Source: an uncultured Clostridia bacterium (GTDB taxonomy: Bacteria > Bacillota > Clostridia > Christensenellales > UBA1242). From it: a stretch of 64,000 nt of DNA. Under the pieces are notes generated by a model, which was given only the letters and a program-made list of their open reading frames with translations, was not told the origin of the DNA and did not search any database. A program made the translations under genes and the position numbers. This document shows positions 23,308 to 34,200 of the stretch, one piece after another. Position 1 is the stretch's first letter. Each line of letters starts with the position of its first letter. The DNA is taken from positions 1 through 64,000 of the forward strand of contig CALVTR010000003.1 of NCBI GenBank assembly GCA_944362965.1, written 5' to 3'.

Positions 23308-25350
23308 TCATTTTGATTTATAGACTAATGCACGCATACTATTTAAAATTGCAAGTAAAGTTACCCCTACGTCTGCAAAAACCGCACTTAACATACCTGT
23401 TACTCCAAGTGCACCAAGTAGCAAGAAAGTAAATTTTATTCCCGCTGATAATATTATATTTTCCCACACAATCTTTCGTGTATATTTAGATATTTTTATA
23501 GCGGTTGCAACTTTTTTAGGGTTATCATCAATAAGCACAACGTCAGATGCTTCAATGCTTGCTGGGCTACCATTTATTCCCATGCTTATGCCAACATCGG
23601 CAAGCATAAGTGATGGTGCATCGTTTATTCCATCTCCAACGTAGCCTAAAAATACCTTTTTATCTTTTTTAAGCTCATCAATATATTCATATTTATTTTG
23701 TGGGAGAAGTTGAAACTTTACTTCATCTATCTTTAAAATTTCGCCAACATGCTCAACTATTTCCTTCGTATCACCCGATAGCATGATGGTTTTTATTCCC
23801 ATTTGTTTCAGCTCTTTGCAAGCATCGATGGAGCTATCTTTAATTTTATCACTTAAAATTATTTCACCTATTTTTTCATCATTTTTATAAACTTCAACAC
23901 TAGTATTTACATGATTTTTAGATTTTCTTCCCACAAAGTAACTTTCATCATTATATCTATAATAAACGCCTTCCCCTGCAACTTCTCTTACGTCTTCAAC
24001 TGGCACAAGCTCTTTTTGATTATATTCTAAAATGGATTTTGCAAGTGGATGAAGTGAATTTTGCTCGCCAAGACTTGCAAGAAATACTATTTCTTCACTT
24101 GAATAATCGCTAGAAGAAATAACATCTTTAACTTCAAAATTGCCTGTTGTCAAAGTGCCTGTTTTGTCAAACGCCACAACATTCAATTTTGCACAAGCAT
24201 CAAGATAATTTGAGCCTTTTATCAAAATTCCCTTTCTTGAAGCATTGCCAAGCCCTGAAAAGTATGATAACGGAACAGATATTGCAAAGGCACAAGGGCA
24301 AGATACAACAAGGAAAATAAGTCCGCGATATATTGCCGTGTCAATATTGCCTGTAATTGCCCAGACAATACCCCATACAAGCACTGCAAGAACTATAACT
24401 CCTAGTGTATACCATTTTGCTATCTTTGAAATAAGCGTTTCAGTTTTTGATTTTCGCTCTGCAGCATTCTCTATCAAATTCATTATTTTGCTTATTGTGC
24501 TATCATGATACTCAGTTGTCACTTCTATATTTAGCACGCCATCTAAGACAATAGAGCCTGACAAAATGTTGTCGTCCTCCTTGACGGTGGTTGGGATGCT
24601 CTCGCCCGTTAAACTTTGAACGTCAAGTGAGCAATGCCCTTTTATAACCTTACCATCAAGAGCAACTCTTTCACCCGGTTTTACAATTATTATATCACCA
24701 ACTTTGACTTGCGAAGGCGTGACTCTCTTTTCTATGCCATTATCTAAAATAGTTGCATATTCAGGTTGCATTTTTGTAAGCTTTTCAATAGACTTACGTG
24801 ATTTATTTACAGCCACATTCTCTAAAATCTTGCCTATTGTATATAGACCAACGACCATCAAGGATTCCATGTATTCGCCTAGACACGCCGCACCAATCAC
24901 TGAAAGTGTAATCAATATATTCTCATTAATTTTTCCTTTAATTAAAAGTAAAAATGCCCTTATATAGGTTTTGTAGCCTAAAAATAGTGCACTAAGGACA
25001 AAAAGAAGCCAGAATGCCCATGTAGGCAAATCTATCAAAAGAGCACAAAGCCCGAGTGCTATACCAATAGCAAGCATTGATATATCAAATATCAATTCTT
25101 TCACCATGCTTGTTTTATTTTTCTCTTTATTGTCTTTTTCCAATATAAGTTTTGCACTTGGCTCTGTTTGTTTTATAACTTTTTTTATTTCCCCTATGGC
25201 TAATTTTTCATCAGTGCAATCAAAGGTTAGTTTTTTATTTATAAAGTCAATGCTTGCATTGTCAACAATTTCAAGCTTATTTATCTCGCCTTCAAGTGCC
25301 CTCGCACAATTCGGACAATCTAGCCCTTCAATTTTAACACTCTTCTTCAT
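23308..25350 (-). CDS. cadA: Heavy-metal-exporting P1B-type ATPase (CadA-like, Zn/Cd/Pb)
   Basis: 680 residues from ATG 25348-25350 (GGAG upstream); the start lies inside the cadC coding region. An N-terminal HMA domain carries the metal motif GLDC12-P-N-C15. Then come transmembrane helices, the TGES actuator loop, the intramembrane S-C-P-C motif near 353 that defines Cu/Zn/Cd pumps, the phosphorylation site DKTGTLT near 395, HPLAKSI (the P1B HP motif) and GDGINDAP. The last helices hold DVGVTLLAILNSMR, usual in the Zn/Cd/Pb subgroup. It pumps soft divalent metals out of the cell. It is cotranscribed with cadC, which overlaps it by 17 bases. Confidence 0.92.
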   Translation of the reverse strand: MKKSVKIEGLDCPNCARALEGEINKLEIVDNASIDFINKKLTFDCTDEKLAIGEIKKVIKQTEPSAKLILEKDNKEKNKTSMVKELIFDISMLAIGIALGLCALLIDLPTWAFWLLFVLSALFLGYKTYIRAFLLLIKGKINENILITLSVIGAACLGEYMESLMVVGLYTIGKILENVAVNKSRKSIEKLTKMQPEYATILDNGIEKRVTPSQVKVGDIIIVKPGERVALDGKVIKGHCSLDVQSLTGESIPTTVKEDDNILSGSIVLDGVLNIEVTTEYHDSTISKIMNLIENAAERKSKTETLISKIAKWYTLGVIVLAVLVWGIVWAITGNIDTAIYRGLIFLVVSCPCAFAISVPLSYFSGLGNASRKGILIKGSNYLDACAKLNVVAFDKTGTLTTGNFEVKDVISSSDYSSEEIVFLASLGEQNSLHPLAKSILEYNQKELVPVEDVREVAGEGVYYRYNDESYFVGRKSKNHVNTSVEVYKNDEKIGEIILSDKIKDSSIDACKELKQMGIKTIMLSGDTKEIVEHVGEILKIDEVKFQLLPQNKYEYIDELKKDKKVFLGYVGDGINDAPSLMLADVGISMGINGSPASIEASDVVLIDDNPKKVATAIKISKYTRKIVWENIILSAGIKFTFLLLGALGVTGMLSAVFADVGVTLLAILNSMRALVYKSK

Positions 25351-25711
25351 TTTTCTGCTCCATAACATGAATTTTGCTTATATCAAAAACCTGCAATACA
25401 TGCTCATCTGCCAAACTATAATATATTTCCTTGCCCTGTCTGCGACATTTTATCAAGTTCATCTCCCGCAAATTTTTAAGTTGATGAGACACTGAAGATT
25501 TTGTCATATTCAGTAGTGCTGAGATATCGCAAACACACAGCTCCCCTTCTCTTAAAACATCAATAATTTTTATTCTAGTGCTGTCAGAAAGTGCCTTATA
25601 AAAATCTGCCATACTAAGTAGAATATCTTCGTCTAGCATCTTTTTCCTAACGTTATTTACAATATCCTGATGAATGACGTCACAATCGCATATCATTTCT
25701 CTTTTTCCCAT
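25334..25711 (-). CDS. cadC: ArsR/SmtB-family metal-sensing repressor (CadC-like)
   Basis: 125 residues from ATG 25709-25711, with AAAGGAG upstream; the longer frame from 25798 runs through the promoter and operators. It has a winged helix-turn-helix (ISALLNMTKSSVSHQLKNLREMNLI) and the metallothiol motif E57-L-C59-V-C61-D62 on helix 3. Additional Cys residues C8 and C10 at the N-terminus would complete an alpha3N-type site as in CadC, which binds Cd, Pb or Zn and releases the DNA. It represses its own operon with cadA through the two palindromes at 25733-25779. Confidence 0.9.
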   Translation of the reverse strand: MGKREMICDCDVIHQDIVNNVRKKMLDEDILLSMADFYKALSDSTRIKIIDVLREGELCVCDISALLNMTKSSVSHQLKNLREMNLIKCRRQGKEIYYSLADEHVLQVFDISKIHVMEQKNEEEC

Positions 25712-25732
25712 AGTGTTCTCCTTTTTGCAACA

Positions 25733-25786
25733 GTTGAATACATGTTCAACTATTATATTATAATTGAATATATGTTCAACTGTCAA
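25733..25786 (-). promoter_or_regulatory. cadCA promoter with two ArsR-type operators
   Basis: On the minus strand TTGACA (25786-25781), 18 bp, TATAAT (25762-25757). One imperfect palindrome, TTGAATATATGTTCAA (25764-25779), lies exactly in the spacer between the two boxes. The second, GTTGAATACATGTTCAAC (25733-25750), covers the predicted transcription start. The sites are 31 bp apart, about three helical turns, so two dimers could bind on one face. This is the classical TTGAA...TTCAA operator form of CadC/CzrA-type repressors. Confidence 0.9.
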
Positions 25787-25908
25787 CAAAAAATGCAAGT
25801 TTTTTAAGAATTTTTCAAATTATTTGATATCTTTAAAGTTTTATTTTATAGAGCAAATCAGTTAAGCAATTCTTTAACGGAAATATTGCTTAAATTAGTA
25901 TAGACATA

Positions 25909-25931
25909 AAAAAACTACACTATATGTGTAG
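25909..25931 (-). terminator. Intrinsic terminator of the TIM-barrel lipoprotein gene
   Basis: Minus strand CTACAC-ATATA-GTGTAG then TTTTTTTAT; plus-strand arms 25915-25920 and 25926-25931. The rest of 25794-25947 shows only a weak inverted repeat TTAAGCAAT/ATTGCTTAA (25862-25893). Confidence 0.8.
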
Positions 25932-25947
25932 CATTTTAAATAAAACT

Positions 25948-26769
25948 TTAATCTTTCATATCAAACCAACTCGCCATGTGATGAATTGAAATGCCATAAT
26001 TTGCAGGAATAGATGCTTTCACAATATCTAACTGCTCGTTCATATATACTCTTCCTTCTTGGGCAAAGGTTACAACTTCAGCTTCTTCGGTGTCCCCTGT
26101 CTCTGCCCCTAATACGACTATTTTGTTTGTGAACTTTGCATATTCTAGCTCTTCGCTAGCCACATTTAACATACCATCGCTGCTATCTCGATAGCTCATT
26201 ATAAAAACCCTGTCAGCGTAATCAATTACATGTTGATATGCTGGCTTTGTCACTCCATTATAGGTTATCTCATCGTCAAGCCAAAAAGCTATATCATAGT
26301 CAAATTGTATATTGGGATATGTTTGTTTCAAATTATAAATTATGTCAATTAAATTATATAAAAGTTGCTGTCTATCTTGTTCAAAATTATCATCTTGATG
26401 CGGTTCAATATCAAGGTGCACGCCGCTATATTTCTGACTGTGCGAATTGTTGTAAGAAAGATATCTTTCAATCTCATTATATAGCTCTTGCGACTGCCTT
26501 AGCCACTCAACTTCGCCTATAAGCCAGTAAACGTCTATATCTCTTTCATTTGCAGAAGCAATAAAGTTAGAAGATGTTTCATCTAAATTACCTTCACAAT
26601 AATATATTTCATTAACACCATTTTCTTCTGCAAAATCTAAGTATTCACTGCCTAGATTGCTATTCCACCACCATACTCCCATGATTTGCTCTTGATTTCT
26701 AGAGCAACTTATACAAAATAAAAAAGAAAAGGTAAGCATTAAAAATAAAACCAAACTACACCTTTTCAT
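25948..26769 (-). CDS. Lipoprotein with a TIM-barrel glycosidase-like domain
   Basis: 273 residues. A signal peptide ends in the lipobox C-I-S-C22, so the mature protein is tethered to the outer face of the membrane. The body looks like a (beta/alpha)8 barrel: GVWWWNSNLGSEYLDFAEENG, IYYCEG, DVYWLIGEVEW, then Y-S-G-V-H-L-D-I-E-P-H with a D-x-E pair at the end of a strand as in GH18-like and related barrels, followed by DYADRVFIMSYRD and GISIHHMASW. Substrate and activity are unknown; some such barrels are inactive. The ribosome site is AGGGGTG. It follows the 26802 gene by 32 bases and is probably in the same operon. Confidence 0.65.
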   Translation of the reverse strand: MKRCSLVLFLMLTFSFLFCISCSRNQEQIMGVWWWNSNLGSEYLDFAEENGVNEIYYCEGNLDETSSNFIASANERDIDVYWLIGEVEWLRQSQELYNEIERYLSYNNSHSQKYSGVHLDIEPHQDDNFEQDRQQLLYNLIDIIYNLKQTYPNIQFDYDIAFWLDDEITYNGVTKPAYQHVIDYADRVFIMSYRDSSDGMLNVASEELEYAKFTNKIVVLGAETGDTEEAEVVTFAQEGRVYMNEQLDIVKASIPANYGISIHHMASWFDMKD

Positions 26770-26801
26770 TTTTCACCCCTTATAATAACTATACAATTAT
26801 T

Positions 26802-27440
26802 TTACACTAAAACCACTTCGATTGTAAAGCTAAAATCAAGCTCTTTTACATTGAAATAAAGTTCACAATCATTTTCTGAAAGCAAAATATAGTTTCCAAA
26901 TTGTTTTTGCAAAATTGCACCATTGCTTGCACTACATTCGATAGTTGGACTTTGGATTATATCTCCATTTAAATCATAAAGTTCGATATTAAATTGTGCT
27001 GTATTTGAGCTTGTATATAAAACACCATTTTCATATTCACAACTAGCTGTTGGAATTATATTAAAACTATAATCATGGCTTATAACTGTCACCTTAAATG
27101 TGTCTTTTGATACAGAGCCGTTGAAATTTGCGGTCAAAGTTACTGTAACACTTCCACTTTTTAGTGCAATTATTCTATCAGCGTTTATATCTATTATACC
27201 TTCTTTATCTACTTCTATCGTTACAACTGCATCATCACTATTTATGTCAAAATAATTCTCACGTGTCTCACCGCAAAACATAACTGCATCATTTGCATTT
27301 ATTCTTAATATTGTTTGCTGTGCTGATGAATTATCTTTAGATAATACAAAGAATACAATCAGTAAAATTATGCTGACTGCAATGAGCACTAAACTTGAGA
27401 TAAGAGCTACTAATCTTCTGCCTTCAATCTTAATTTTCAC
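26802..27440 (-). CDS. Membrane-anchored extracytoplasmic protein with Ig-like (Big_2-like) fold
   Basis: 212 residues initiated by GTG (27440-27438). A transmembrane helix at about 9-33 (LVALISSLVLIAVSIILLIVFFVLS) anchors a beta-rich outer domain: the stretch VEVDKEGIIDINADRIIALKSGSVTVTLTANFNG resembles bacterial Ig-like group 2 repeats, in which G-x-A/V-x-I/V-T is typical. A second beta domain with two Cys follows. The function is unknown. The GTG is only six bases after a -10-like TATTAT and has no ribosome site. The same Ig-like style occurs in the giant lipoprotein at 35271. Confidence 0.6.
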   Translation of the reverse strand: MKIKIEGRRLVALISSLVLIAVSIILLIVFFVLSKDNSSAQQTILRINANDAVMFCGETRENYFDINSDDAVVTIEVDKEGIIDINADRIIALKSGSVTVTLTANFNGSVSKDTFKVTVISHDYSFNIIPTASCEYENGVLYTSSNTAQFNIELYDLNGDIIQSPTIECSASNGAILQKQFGNYILLSENDCELYFNVKELDFSFTIEVVLV

Positions 27441-27446
27441 ATAAAA

Positions 27447-27474
27447 ATAATATCAAATTATGTCGAAAAATCAA
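27447..27474 (-). promoter_or_regulatory. Candidate leaderless promoter of the Ig-like protein
   Basis: On the minus strand TTGATT (27474-27469), 16 bp, TATTAT (27452-27447), then six bases and the GTG start. Confidence 0.5.
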
Positions 27475-27498
27475 AATAATTTTAAATAAATATAAATA

Positions 27499-27543
27499 AA
27501 AAAGACCTACTTTTATTAAAATTATATAAAAGTAAGTCTTTTG
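27499..27543 (-). terminator. Intrinsic terminator of rpoC
   Basis: Minus strand AAAAGACTTACTTTTAT, loop, ATAAAAGTAGGTCTTTTTT: a ~16-bp stem with one mismatch and a T run, 18 bases after the stop. Confidence 0.9.
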
Positions 27544-27561
27544 ATTTGATTATATTTTTAT

Positions 27562-30500
27562 TTATTCTGCTATTGAATCAACCATTGAGTCTTGGCTTTC
27601 AGTTGTTTCATCTTTAACTACGATTGGCATAACAGAGCGGTATTTCTTAATACCTGTTCCTGCTGGAATAAGTTTTCCGATAATAACGTTTTCCTTTAAG
27701 CCTAAAAGATTATCAACTTTGCCCTTGACTGCAGCGTCTGTAAGAGTTCTTGATGTCTCTTGGAAGGAAGCGGCTGACAAGAAACTTTCTGTTGAAAGAG
27801 ATGCCTTTGTGATACCTAAAAGGATTCTCTTAACAGTGGCAGGAACGCCGCCTTCTTGCAGGATTCTATCATTTTCTTCGTCAACTCTGTATACATCGAC
27901 AATTTCGCCTGGAAGAAGATTTGTGTCACCTGCATTTTCAACTTTAACTTTCTTAAGCATTTGACGTATGATAATTTCAACGTGTTTATCATTGACCTTA
28001 ACATCTTGACCACGATATGTTGAAATAACTTGGTTTAATAGATACTCTTGGAGACCTTTAACGCCTTTCATTCTTAGAAGGTCTGAAGGGTTGATTGCAC
28101 CTGCAGTAAGTTGAGTTCCCGGTTCAACGGTTTCACCATTTCTTACCATCAATACAACAGGTTTCTTTGCCTCGTATTCAATGTCGCCTTCTCTAGATGC
28201 AACTGTGAAATAGTAGTATTTTGCATCTTGTTTGATTGTGAGTTTTCCTGCAACTTCAGAAAGAAGTGCCTCACCTTTTGGTTTTCTTGCTTCAAAAATC
28301 TCTTCAACTCTAGGTAGACCTTGAGTAATATCAAGAGCGGAAGCAACACCGCCTGAGTGGAAGGTTCTCATTGTAAGCTGAGTTCCTGGTTCGCCGATTG
28401 ACTGAGCAGCAACTATACCAACAGCTTCACCGATTGTAACCATATTCTTATTAGATAAGTCTCTTCCATAGCACTTAGCACAAACGCCATGTTTGCAGCG
28501 GCAAGTGAAGAGTGAACGGATTTGAACCTTCTTTATTCCAACCTTTTCAATCTCTTCTGATTGCTCTTTAGAAATCATTGTGTTGCCTTCAACGATAACT
28601 TCTCCTGTCTCTGGATTAACAATATCATCAACGGCTACACGGCCATAAATTCTTTCAGCAAGACTCTCTTGAACAACACCATCTACAACAAGGTCGCTTA
28701 CCCATACACCTTTGACTTTTTCGCCTGCATCTGCAAAGCAATCTTCAGTCGTAACCACTACATCTTGTGATATGTCTACTAGACGACGTGTCAGATATCC
28801 AGAATCGGCTGTTTTTAACGCTGTATCAGTTAGACCTTTTCTAGCACCACGAGCTGTAAGGAAATACTCGATTGGAGTAAGTCCATGAACGAATGATGAC
28901 TTGATTGGAACGTCAATCTTTTCTCCTGAGGCTGTTGTCTTAATACCTGCCATACCGCAAAGAGCATTAAGCTGGTCTTTAGAACCACGCGCACCAGAGA
29001 TACACATAACTTTAAATGGGTTAAGGTCATCCATACCATCAAACAAAGCTGTTTCAACTTTAGCCTTTGTCTCTCCCCATAGCTGTATGTTGTTTCTAAC
29101 CTTTTCATCATAAGTGATAAGACCACGCTTGAAAAGTTTTTCATTTTCAAGTGCTTTTTGGTCTGCATCAGCCAAAATTTCCTTCTTATCTTTTGGCTCT
29201 TCAATATCGAAAGCGTTTACTGTTAAAGCACCAAGTGTTGAATATTTATAACCTGTTTCCTTGATGATATCTACAAGTTTAGCGCAGGCTGTTGTGCCAT
29301 ACTTATCATATGCACGAGCTAAGATTGCACGTATATCTTTCTTAACAACATTTCTGTTAAATTCAAGTTCACAAATATTTTCTTCTTTGCTTCTATCAAC
29401 AAAGCCTAAATCTTGTGGAATCTTCTCATTGAATAAAATTCTACCAACAGTTGTTTCAACAAGTTTAGAATATTTTTTGCCATCAACCTCTTTTTCAATC
29501 CTAACTTTTATCTTAGCTTGAATATGAAGATTTTGAGTTTGATATGCTATGATTGCTTCTTCCTTTGAAGAATATACATTGCCTTCGCCAAGTGCACCAG
29601 GCTTAATCATTGTCATATATGCACAGCCAAGAACGATATCTTGTGATGGAGTTACAATAGGTTCGCCATTTGACAATTTCAAAATATTGTTAGATGCAAG
29701 CATAAGTGTTCTTGCTTCTGTGCGTGCGTCAATAGACAAAGGAACGTGAACTGACATTTGGTCACCATCGAAGTCGGCGTTGAATGCTTCGCAGCATGCT
29801 GGGTGAAGCTTTATTGCCCTACCTTCAACAAGCACTGGTTCAAATGCCTGAACTGAAAGTCTGTGAAGTGTTGGAGCACGGTTAAGGAATACTGGATGGT
29901 CTTTAATAACATCAGCCAAGATATCCCATACAACAGGCTTTTCTTTTTCTATCATACGCTTTGCAGCCTTAATATTATGTGACTTATTAAGGTCTACAAG
30001 TCTATTCATAATAAATGGTTTAAAGAGCTCAAGTGCCATCTCTTTTGGAAGACCACATTGATACATCTTAAGTTCTGGTCCAACAACGATAACTGAACGT
30101 CCTGAATAGTCAACACGTTTACCAAGAAGGTTCAATCTGAAACGTCCTTGTTTACCACCAAGCATAGCAGTAAGTGACTTCAAGTCTCTTTGTTTTGAAG
30201 ATTGAACAGCCTTGCCGCGTTTACCATTATCAATAAGGTTGTCAACAGCTTCTTGAAGCATACGTTTTTCGTTACGAATGATAACTTCAGGAGCTCCAAG
30301 TTCAATAAGTTTCTTTAAACGATTGTTTCTATTGATTACCCTTCTATAAAGGTCGTTTAAGTCGCTAGTTGCATAACGTCCACCATCAAGTGGAACCATA
30401 GGTCTAAGGTCAGGTGGAAGAACTGGGATAACGTCAAGAACCATCCATGTTGGATTGTTTCCACTAGAAAGGAAGGATTCAACAACGTCAAGTTTCTTCA

Positions 30501-31122
30501 TTGCCTTAATCTTGCGTTGACCTTTTAAAGTATTTAAAGATTCTTTTAGTGATTTTGACTCTTTTTCAAGGTCAACTTCACCAAGTAGTCTTTTGATTGC
30601 TTCAGCACCCATACCTACTTCAAAAGCATCAGCACCATACTTTTCACAAGCATCAGCATATTCTTTATCTGTGATAACCTGTTTATATGCAAGGTCAGTC
30701 TTCTTAGGGTCAAGAACAACATAGCATACATAATATACTACTTGTTCAAGAAGCTTTGGAGTCATTTCAAGAAGTGTGCCTATCTTTGAAGGTATATTTC
30801 TGAAATACCATATATGTGTGCATGGAGATGCTAGTTCAATATGTCCCATACGCTCACGTCTAACCTTTGCTCTTGTAACTTCAACTCCGCACTTATCGCA
30901 TACTACACCCTTGTAGCGTATTCTCTTATAACGTCCACATTGGCATTCCCAGTCTTTTCTAGGTCCAAAAATTTTCTCGCAGAAAAGACCATCGCGCTCT
31001 GGTTTTTGAGTTCGATAGTTGATAGTTTCTGGCTTTGTAACTTCACCATGAGACCATTCTCTGATTTTCTCTGGTGAAGCTATACCAATTTTTATGGAAT
31101 CAAAATTGTTCAATTCAAACAT
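27562..31122 (-). CDS. rpoC: DNA-directed RNA polymerase beta' subunit
   Basis: 1,186 residues, near the length of low-GC Gram-positive beta'. The zinc ribbon is formed by C60, C62, C75 and C78; the catalytic Mg loop NADFDGDQM is near residues 449-457; the second zinc site uses the [11 protein letters not shown] cysteines. The rudder, trigger-loop (MTRTFHSGG-like: [10 protein letters not shown]) and DPxSxR-type end regions are in the expected order. It starts behind GGAG, 117 bases after rpoB with no terminator between, so it is cotranscribed with rpoB. Confidence 0.98.
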   Translation of the reverse strand: MFELNNFDSIKIGIASPEKIREWSHGEVTKPETINYRTQKPERDGLFCEKIFGPRKDWECQCGRYKRIRYKGVVCDKCGVEVTRAKVRRERMGHIELASPCTHIWYFRNIPSKIGTLLEMTPKLLEQVVYYVCYVVLDPKKTDLAYKQVITDKEYADACEKYGADAFEVGMGAEAIKRLLGEVDLEKESKSLKESLNTLKGQRKIKAMKKLDVVESFLSSGNNPTWMVLDVIPVLPPDLRPMVPLDGGRYATSDLNDLYRRVINRNNRLKKLIELGAPEVIIRNEKRMLQEAVDNLIDNGKRGKAVQSSKQRDLKSLTAMLGGKQGRFRLNLLGKRVDYSGRSVIVVGPELKMYQCGLPKEMALELFKPFIMNRLVDLNKSHNIKAAKRMIEKEKPVVWDILADVIKDHPVFLNRAPTLHRLSVQAFEPVLVEGRAIKLHPACCEAFNADFDGDQMSVHVPLSIDARTEARTLMLASNNILKLSNGEPIVTPSQDIVLGCAYMTMIKPGALGEGNVYSSKEEAIIAYQTQNLHIQAKIKVRIEKEVDGKKYSKLVETTVGRILFNEKIPQDLGFVDRSKEENICELEFNRNVVKKDIRAILARAYDKYGTTACAKLVDIIKETGYKYSTLGALTVNAFDIEEPKDKKEILADADQKALENEKLFKRGLITYDEKVRNNIQLWGETKAKVETALFDGMDDLNPFKVMCISGARGSKDQLNALCGMAGIKTTASGEKIDVPIKSSFVHGLTPIEYFLTARGARKGLTDTALKTADSGYLTRRLVDISQDVVVTTEDCFADAGEKVKGVWVSDLVVDGVVQESLAERIYGRVAVDDIVNPETGEVIVEGNTMISKEQSEEIEKVGIKKVQIRSLFTCRCKHGVCAKCYGRDLSNKNMVTIGEAVGIVAAQSIGEPGTQLTMRTFHSGGVASALDITQGLPRVEEIFEARKPKGEALLSEVAGKLTIKQDAKYYYFTVASREGDIEYEAKKPVVLMVRNGETVEPGTQLTAGAINPSDLLRMKGVKGLQEYLLNQVISTYRGQDVKVNDKHVEIIIRQMLKKVKVENAGDTNLLPGEIVDVYRVDEENDRILQEGGVPATVKRILLGITKASLSTESFLSAASFQETSRTLTDAAVKGKVDNLLGLKENVIIGKLIPAGTGIKKYRSVMPIVVKDETTESQDSMVDSIAE

Positions 31123-31239
31123 AACATTCTCCTACTTTATTTTTCTTACAAATTCGCTTATTTAAATATCAAATTTAGCATCAATATTTAAAGTTTATTT
31201 TAAAATCATTTTCAATAATAAAATTTTAATGTGCTAAGT

Positions 31240-34200
31240 CTATTCATCAAAATCGCCGAAATCGTCAAAGATATCAAGATTGTCAAGCTCATTATTCTTC
31301 GTGCTTTCTTCAAACACATCCTTGAAATCTTTGTCTTCTTGCTCTTCTGCTGTAAGTTTGTTGTCTCCTGCTGGTTGAGCATCAAAGTCAAAGATTCCTT
31401 CTTCAAGGTCTTTCTCTGTGTCTTGAGCAAGAGTGTTTGGAGCATCAACTTCATCTTGACTAAGTTCGCTAAGAGAAATCTCTTTATTGCCTTCAGTCAA
31501 AATCTTTATATCAAGTCCTAGTGCTTGCAGTTCTTTTACAAGAACCTTGAATGATTCAGGTATACCAGGCTCTGCAATAGGAAGACCTTTTATAATTGAT
31601 TCATAAGTCTTAAGTCTACCATTAAGGTCATCGGACTTAACTGTGAGCATTTCTTGCAAGATATGGCTTGCACCATAAGCTTCAAGAGCCCAAACTTCCA
31701 TTTCACCAAATCTTTGTCCTCCGAAGAGTGATTTACCACCGAGTGGTTGTTGTGTGATAAGTGCATAAGGTCCGATTGAACGAGCATGAATCTTAGAGTC
31801 AACCATGTGTTCTAGTTTAAGCATATACTTAACACCGACAGTTGTAAGGTTGTCAAATGGTTCACCTGTTCTGCCATCATAAAGTTGAACCTTGCCATCT
31901 GGGCGGAAATTATTTTCAACTAAAAGTTCTCTGATATCATCTGTTGTTGCACCATCAAATGCAGGTGTTGCAACTTTCCAACCGAGTGTTTTAGCAACAA
32001 GTCCAAGATGAACTTCCATAACCTGACCAATGTTCATACGAGATGGAATACCTAGTGGGCTTAGCACAATATCTAGTGGTTGTCCATTAGCCATAAATGG
32101 CATATCTGCTTCTGGAAGAACTATAGAAACAACACCTTTGTTTCCGTGACGTCCTGCCATTTTATCGCCGACTGATATCTTTCTCTTTTGAGCGACAGTG
32201 ACTCTTACCATCATTGTTACGCCCGGTTCAAGGTCGTCTTTATTCTTCTTTGAGAATACTTGAACGTCTACTACAACGCCGCCTTTTCCATGTTGAACAC
32301 GCAGTGATGTGTCTCTTACGTCTCTAGCTTTATCACCAAAGATGGCACGAAGTAATCTTTCTTCTGGTGTAAGGTCAGTTTCGCCCTTAGGTGTTACCTT
32401 ACCTACCAAGATATCATTAGGATGAACTTCAGCACCAACTCTTATGATACCATTTTCGTCCAGGTCTTTAAGTGCATCTTCGCCAAGATTAGGGATATCA
32501 CGAGTGATAACTTCATCGCCAAGTTTTGTTGTTCTACATTTGATTTCTTGATCGTATAGTGTGATTGATGTGTATACATCTTCTTTTACAAGTCTTTCAT
32601 TGATAAGAATAGCATCTTCAAAGTTTTGTCCTTCCCAGTTCATATAACCGATAAGAACATTTTTACCAACGGCAAGTTCGCCATGGTCAGTTGAATAACC
32701 ATCAGTTAAAACGTCGCCTTCTTCAACCTTTTCGCCCTTCTTAACGCATGGACGTTGATTATAGCAAATATCGTCATTAGCTTTTGCAAACTTTGTAAGA
32801 GTGTAGATATCTTCATCACCCTTATCAGTAAGCACTCTAATTTCATCGGCTGAAACATATTTTACAGTTCCTGCTCGTTTTGCAAGAAGGACGCAGCCAC
32901 TATCATGAGCAGCAATAGCTTCCATACCTGTTCCAACAACTGGAGCTTCTGGACGAAGGACAGGAACAGCTTGACGTTGCATGTTTGCACCCATAAGAGC
33001 ACGGTTAGCTTCGTCGCCATTTACGAATGGAATTAAACTTGTTGCGACAGAAATCATTTGTCTTGGAGAAACGTCCATATAATCAACTTTGCTTGCTGGA
33101 ACTTCTTCCATAACTGAGCCGTGACGACACATGATACGTTTATTTACAAAATGACCTTCTTCATCAAGTGGTTCTATAGCTTGAGCTATGTAGCTTTCAT
33201 TTTCTACATCAGCCATCTTATATACAACGTCTTTTGTTACAATTCCCCTTTCCTTATCTACAACTCTATAAGGAGTTTCAAGGAAGCCATAATCATTCAC
33301 TCGAACATAAGTTGCAAGTGTGTTGATAAGACCGATTGATTGACCTTCTGGGGTTTCAACAGGACAAATTCTTCCGTAGTGTGTGAAGTGAATATCACGG
33401 ATTTCAGGGTCTGCACGTTCCTTTCTGATACCGCCAGGTCCGATTGCAGATACACGACGCTTCTGTGTGATACCTGAAAGTGGGTTCTTTTGATCCATGA
33501 TTTGTGAAAGTTGTGATTGTGAGAAGAAGTCACGGAGTGCTTTATTAACAGCTTTAGGGTTCATAATTTGAGATGGTGTTACTTCTTCAAATTCTCGACC
33601 TTGCAATGTTTCTTTGATATTTGTTGCAAGTTTTGTTACACCTTTTCTAAAGTCATTGCAAGTAAGTTCACCTACTGTTGCAACTCTCTTATTTGAAAGG
33701 TGTTCAATCTTATCAGTGCCTGCAATACCTTCAAGCACGTCAAGATAGCAAGAGATTGTTGCAAGGATATCGTCCATTGTGAGAGTTGTGATTATAAGGT
33801 CTTTTACGCTGTTTTTGATAGCTTCAATTCTCTTCTCTTTTGACTTATTTTCAGATAAAATTTGTTGAAGAACTGGATAGTAAACGTCTTCAAAAATTCC
33901 AAGTTCTTCTTGATTGCATGGGAATACTTCTGAAAGTGTAACGCGGTTGTTTCCACGCATTAAGTGTTTTTTGCCGTTTACTTGAACCCAAACTTCATTG
34001 ACACCAGCATTTTGAACTTTTGTTGCACTTTCTCTTGTAAACTCTTCGCCTGCACGAACGAGAAGTTCTCCATCAACAATGATATCATCTGCATTGATAA
34101 GTCCAGGAAGTCTATTTTTTAGACCTAGTTTTTTGTTAAATTTATATCTACCAACTCTTGACAAGTTGTAGTAAGCATCTGTGAAGAATGAAACATTCAA

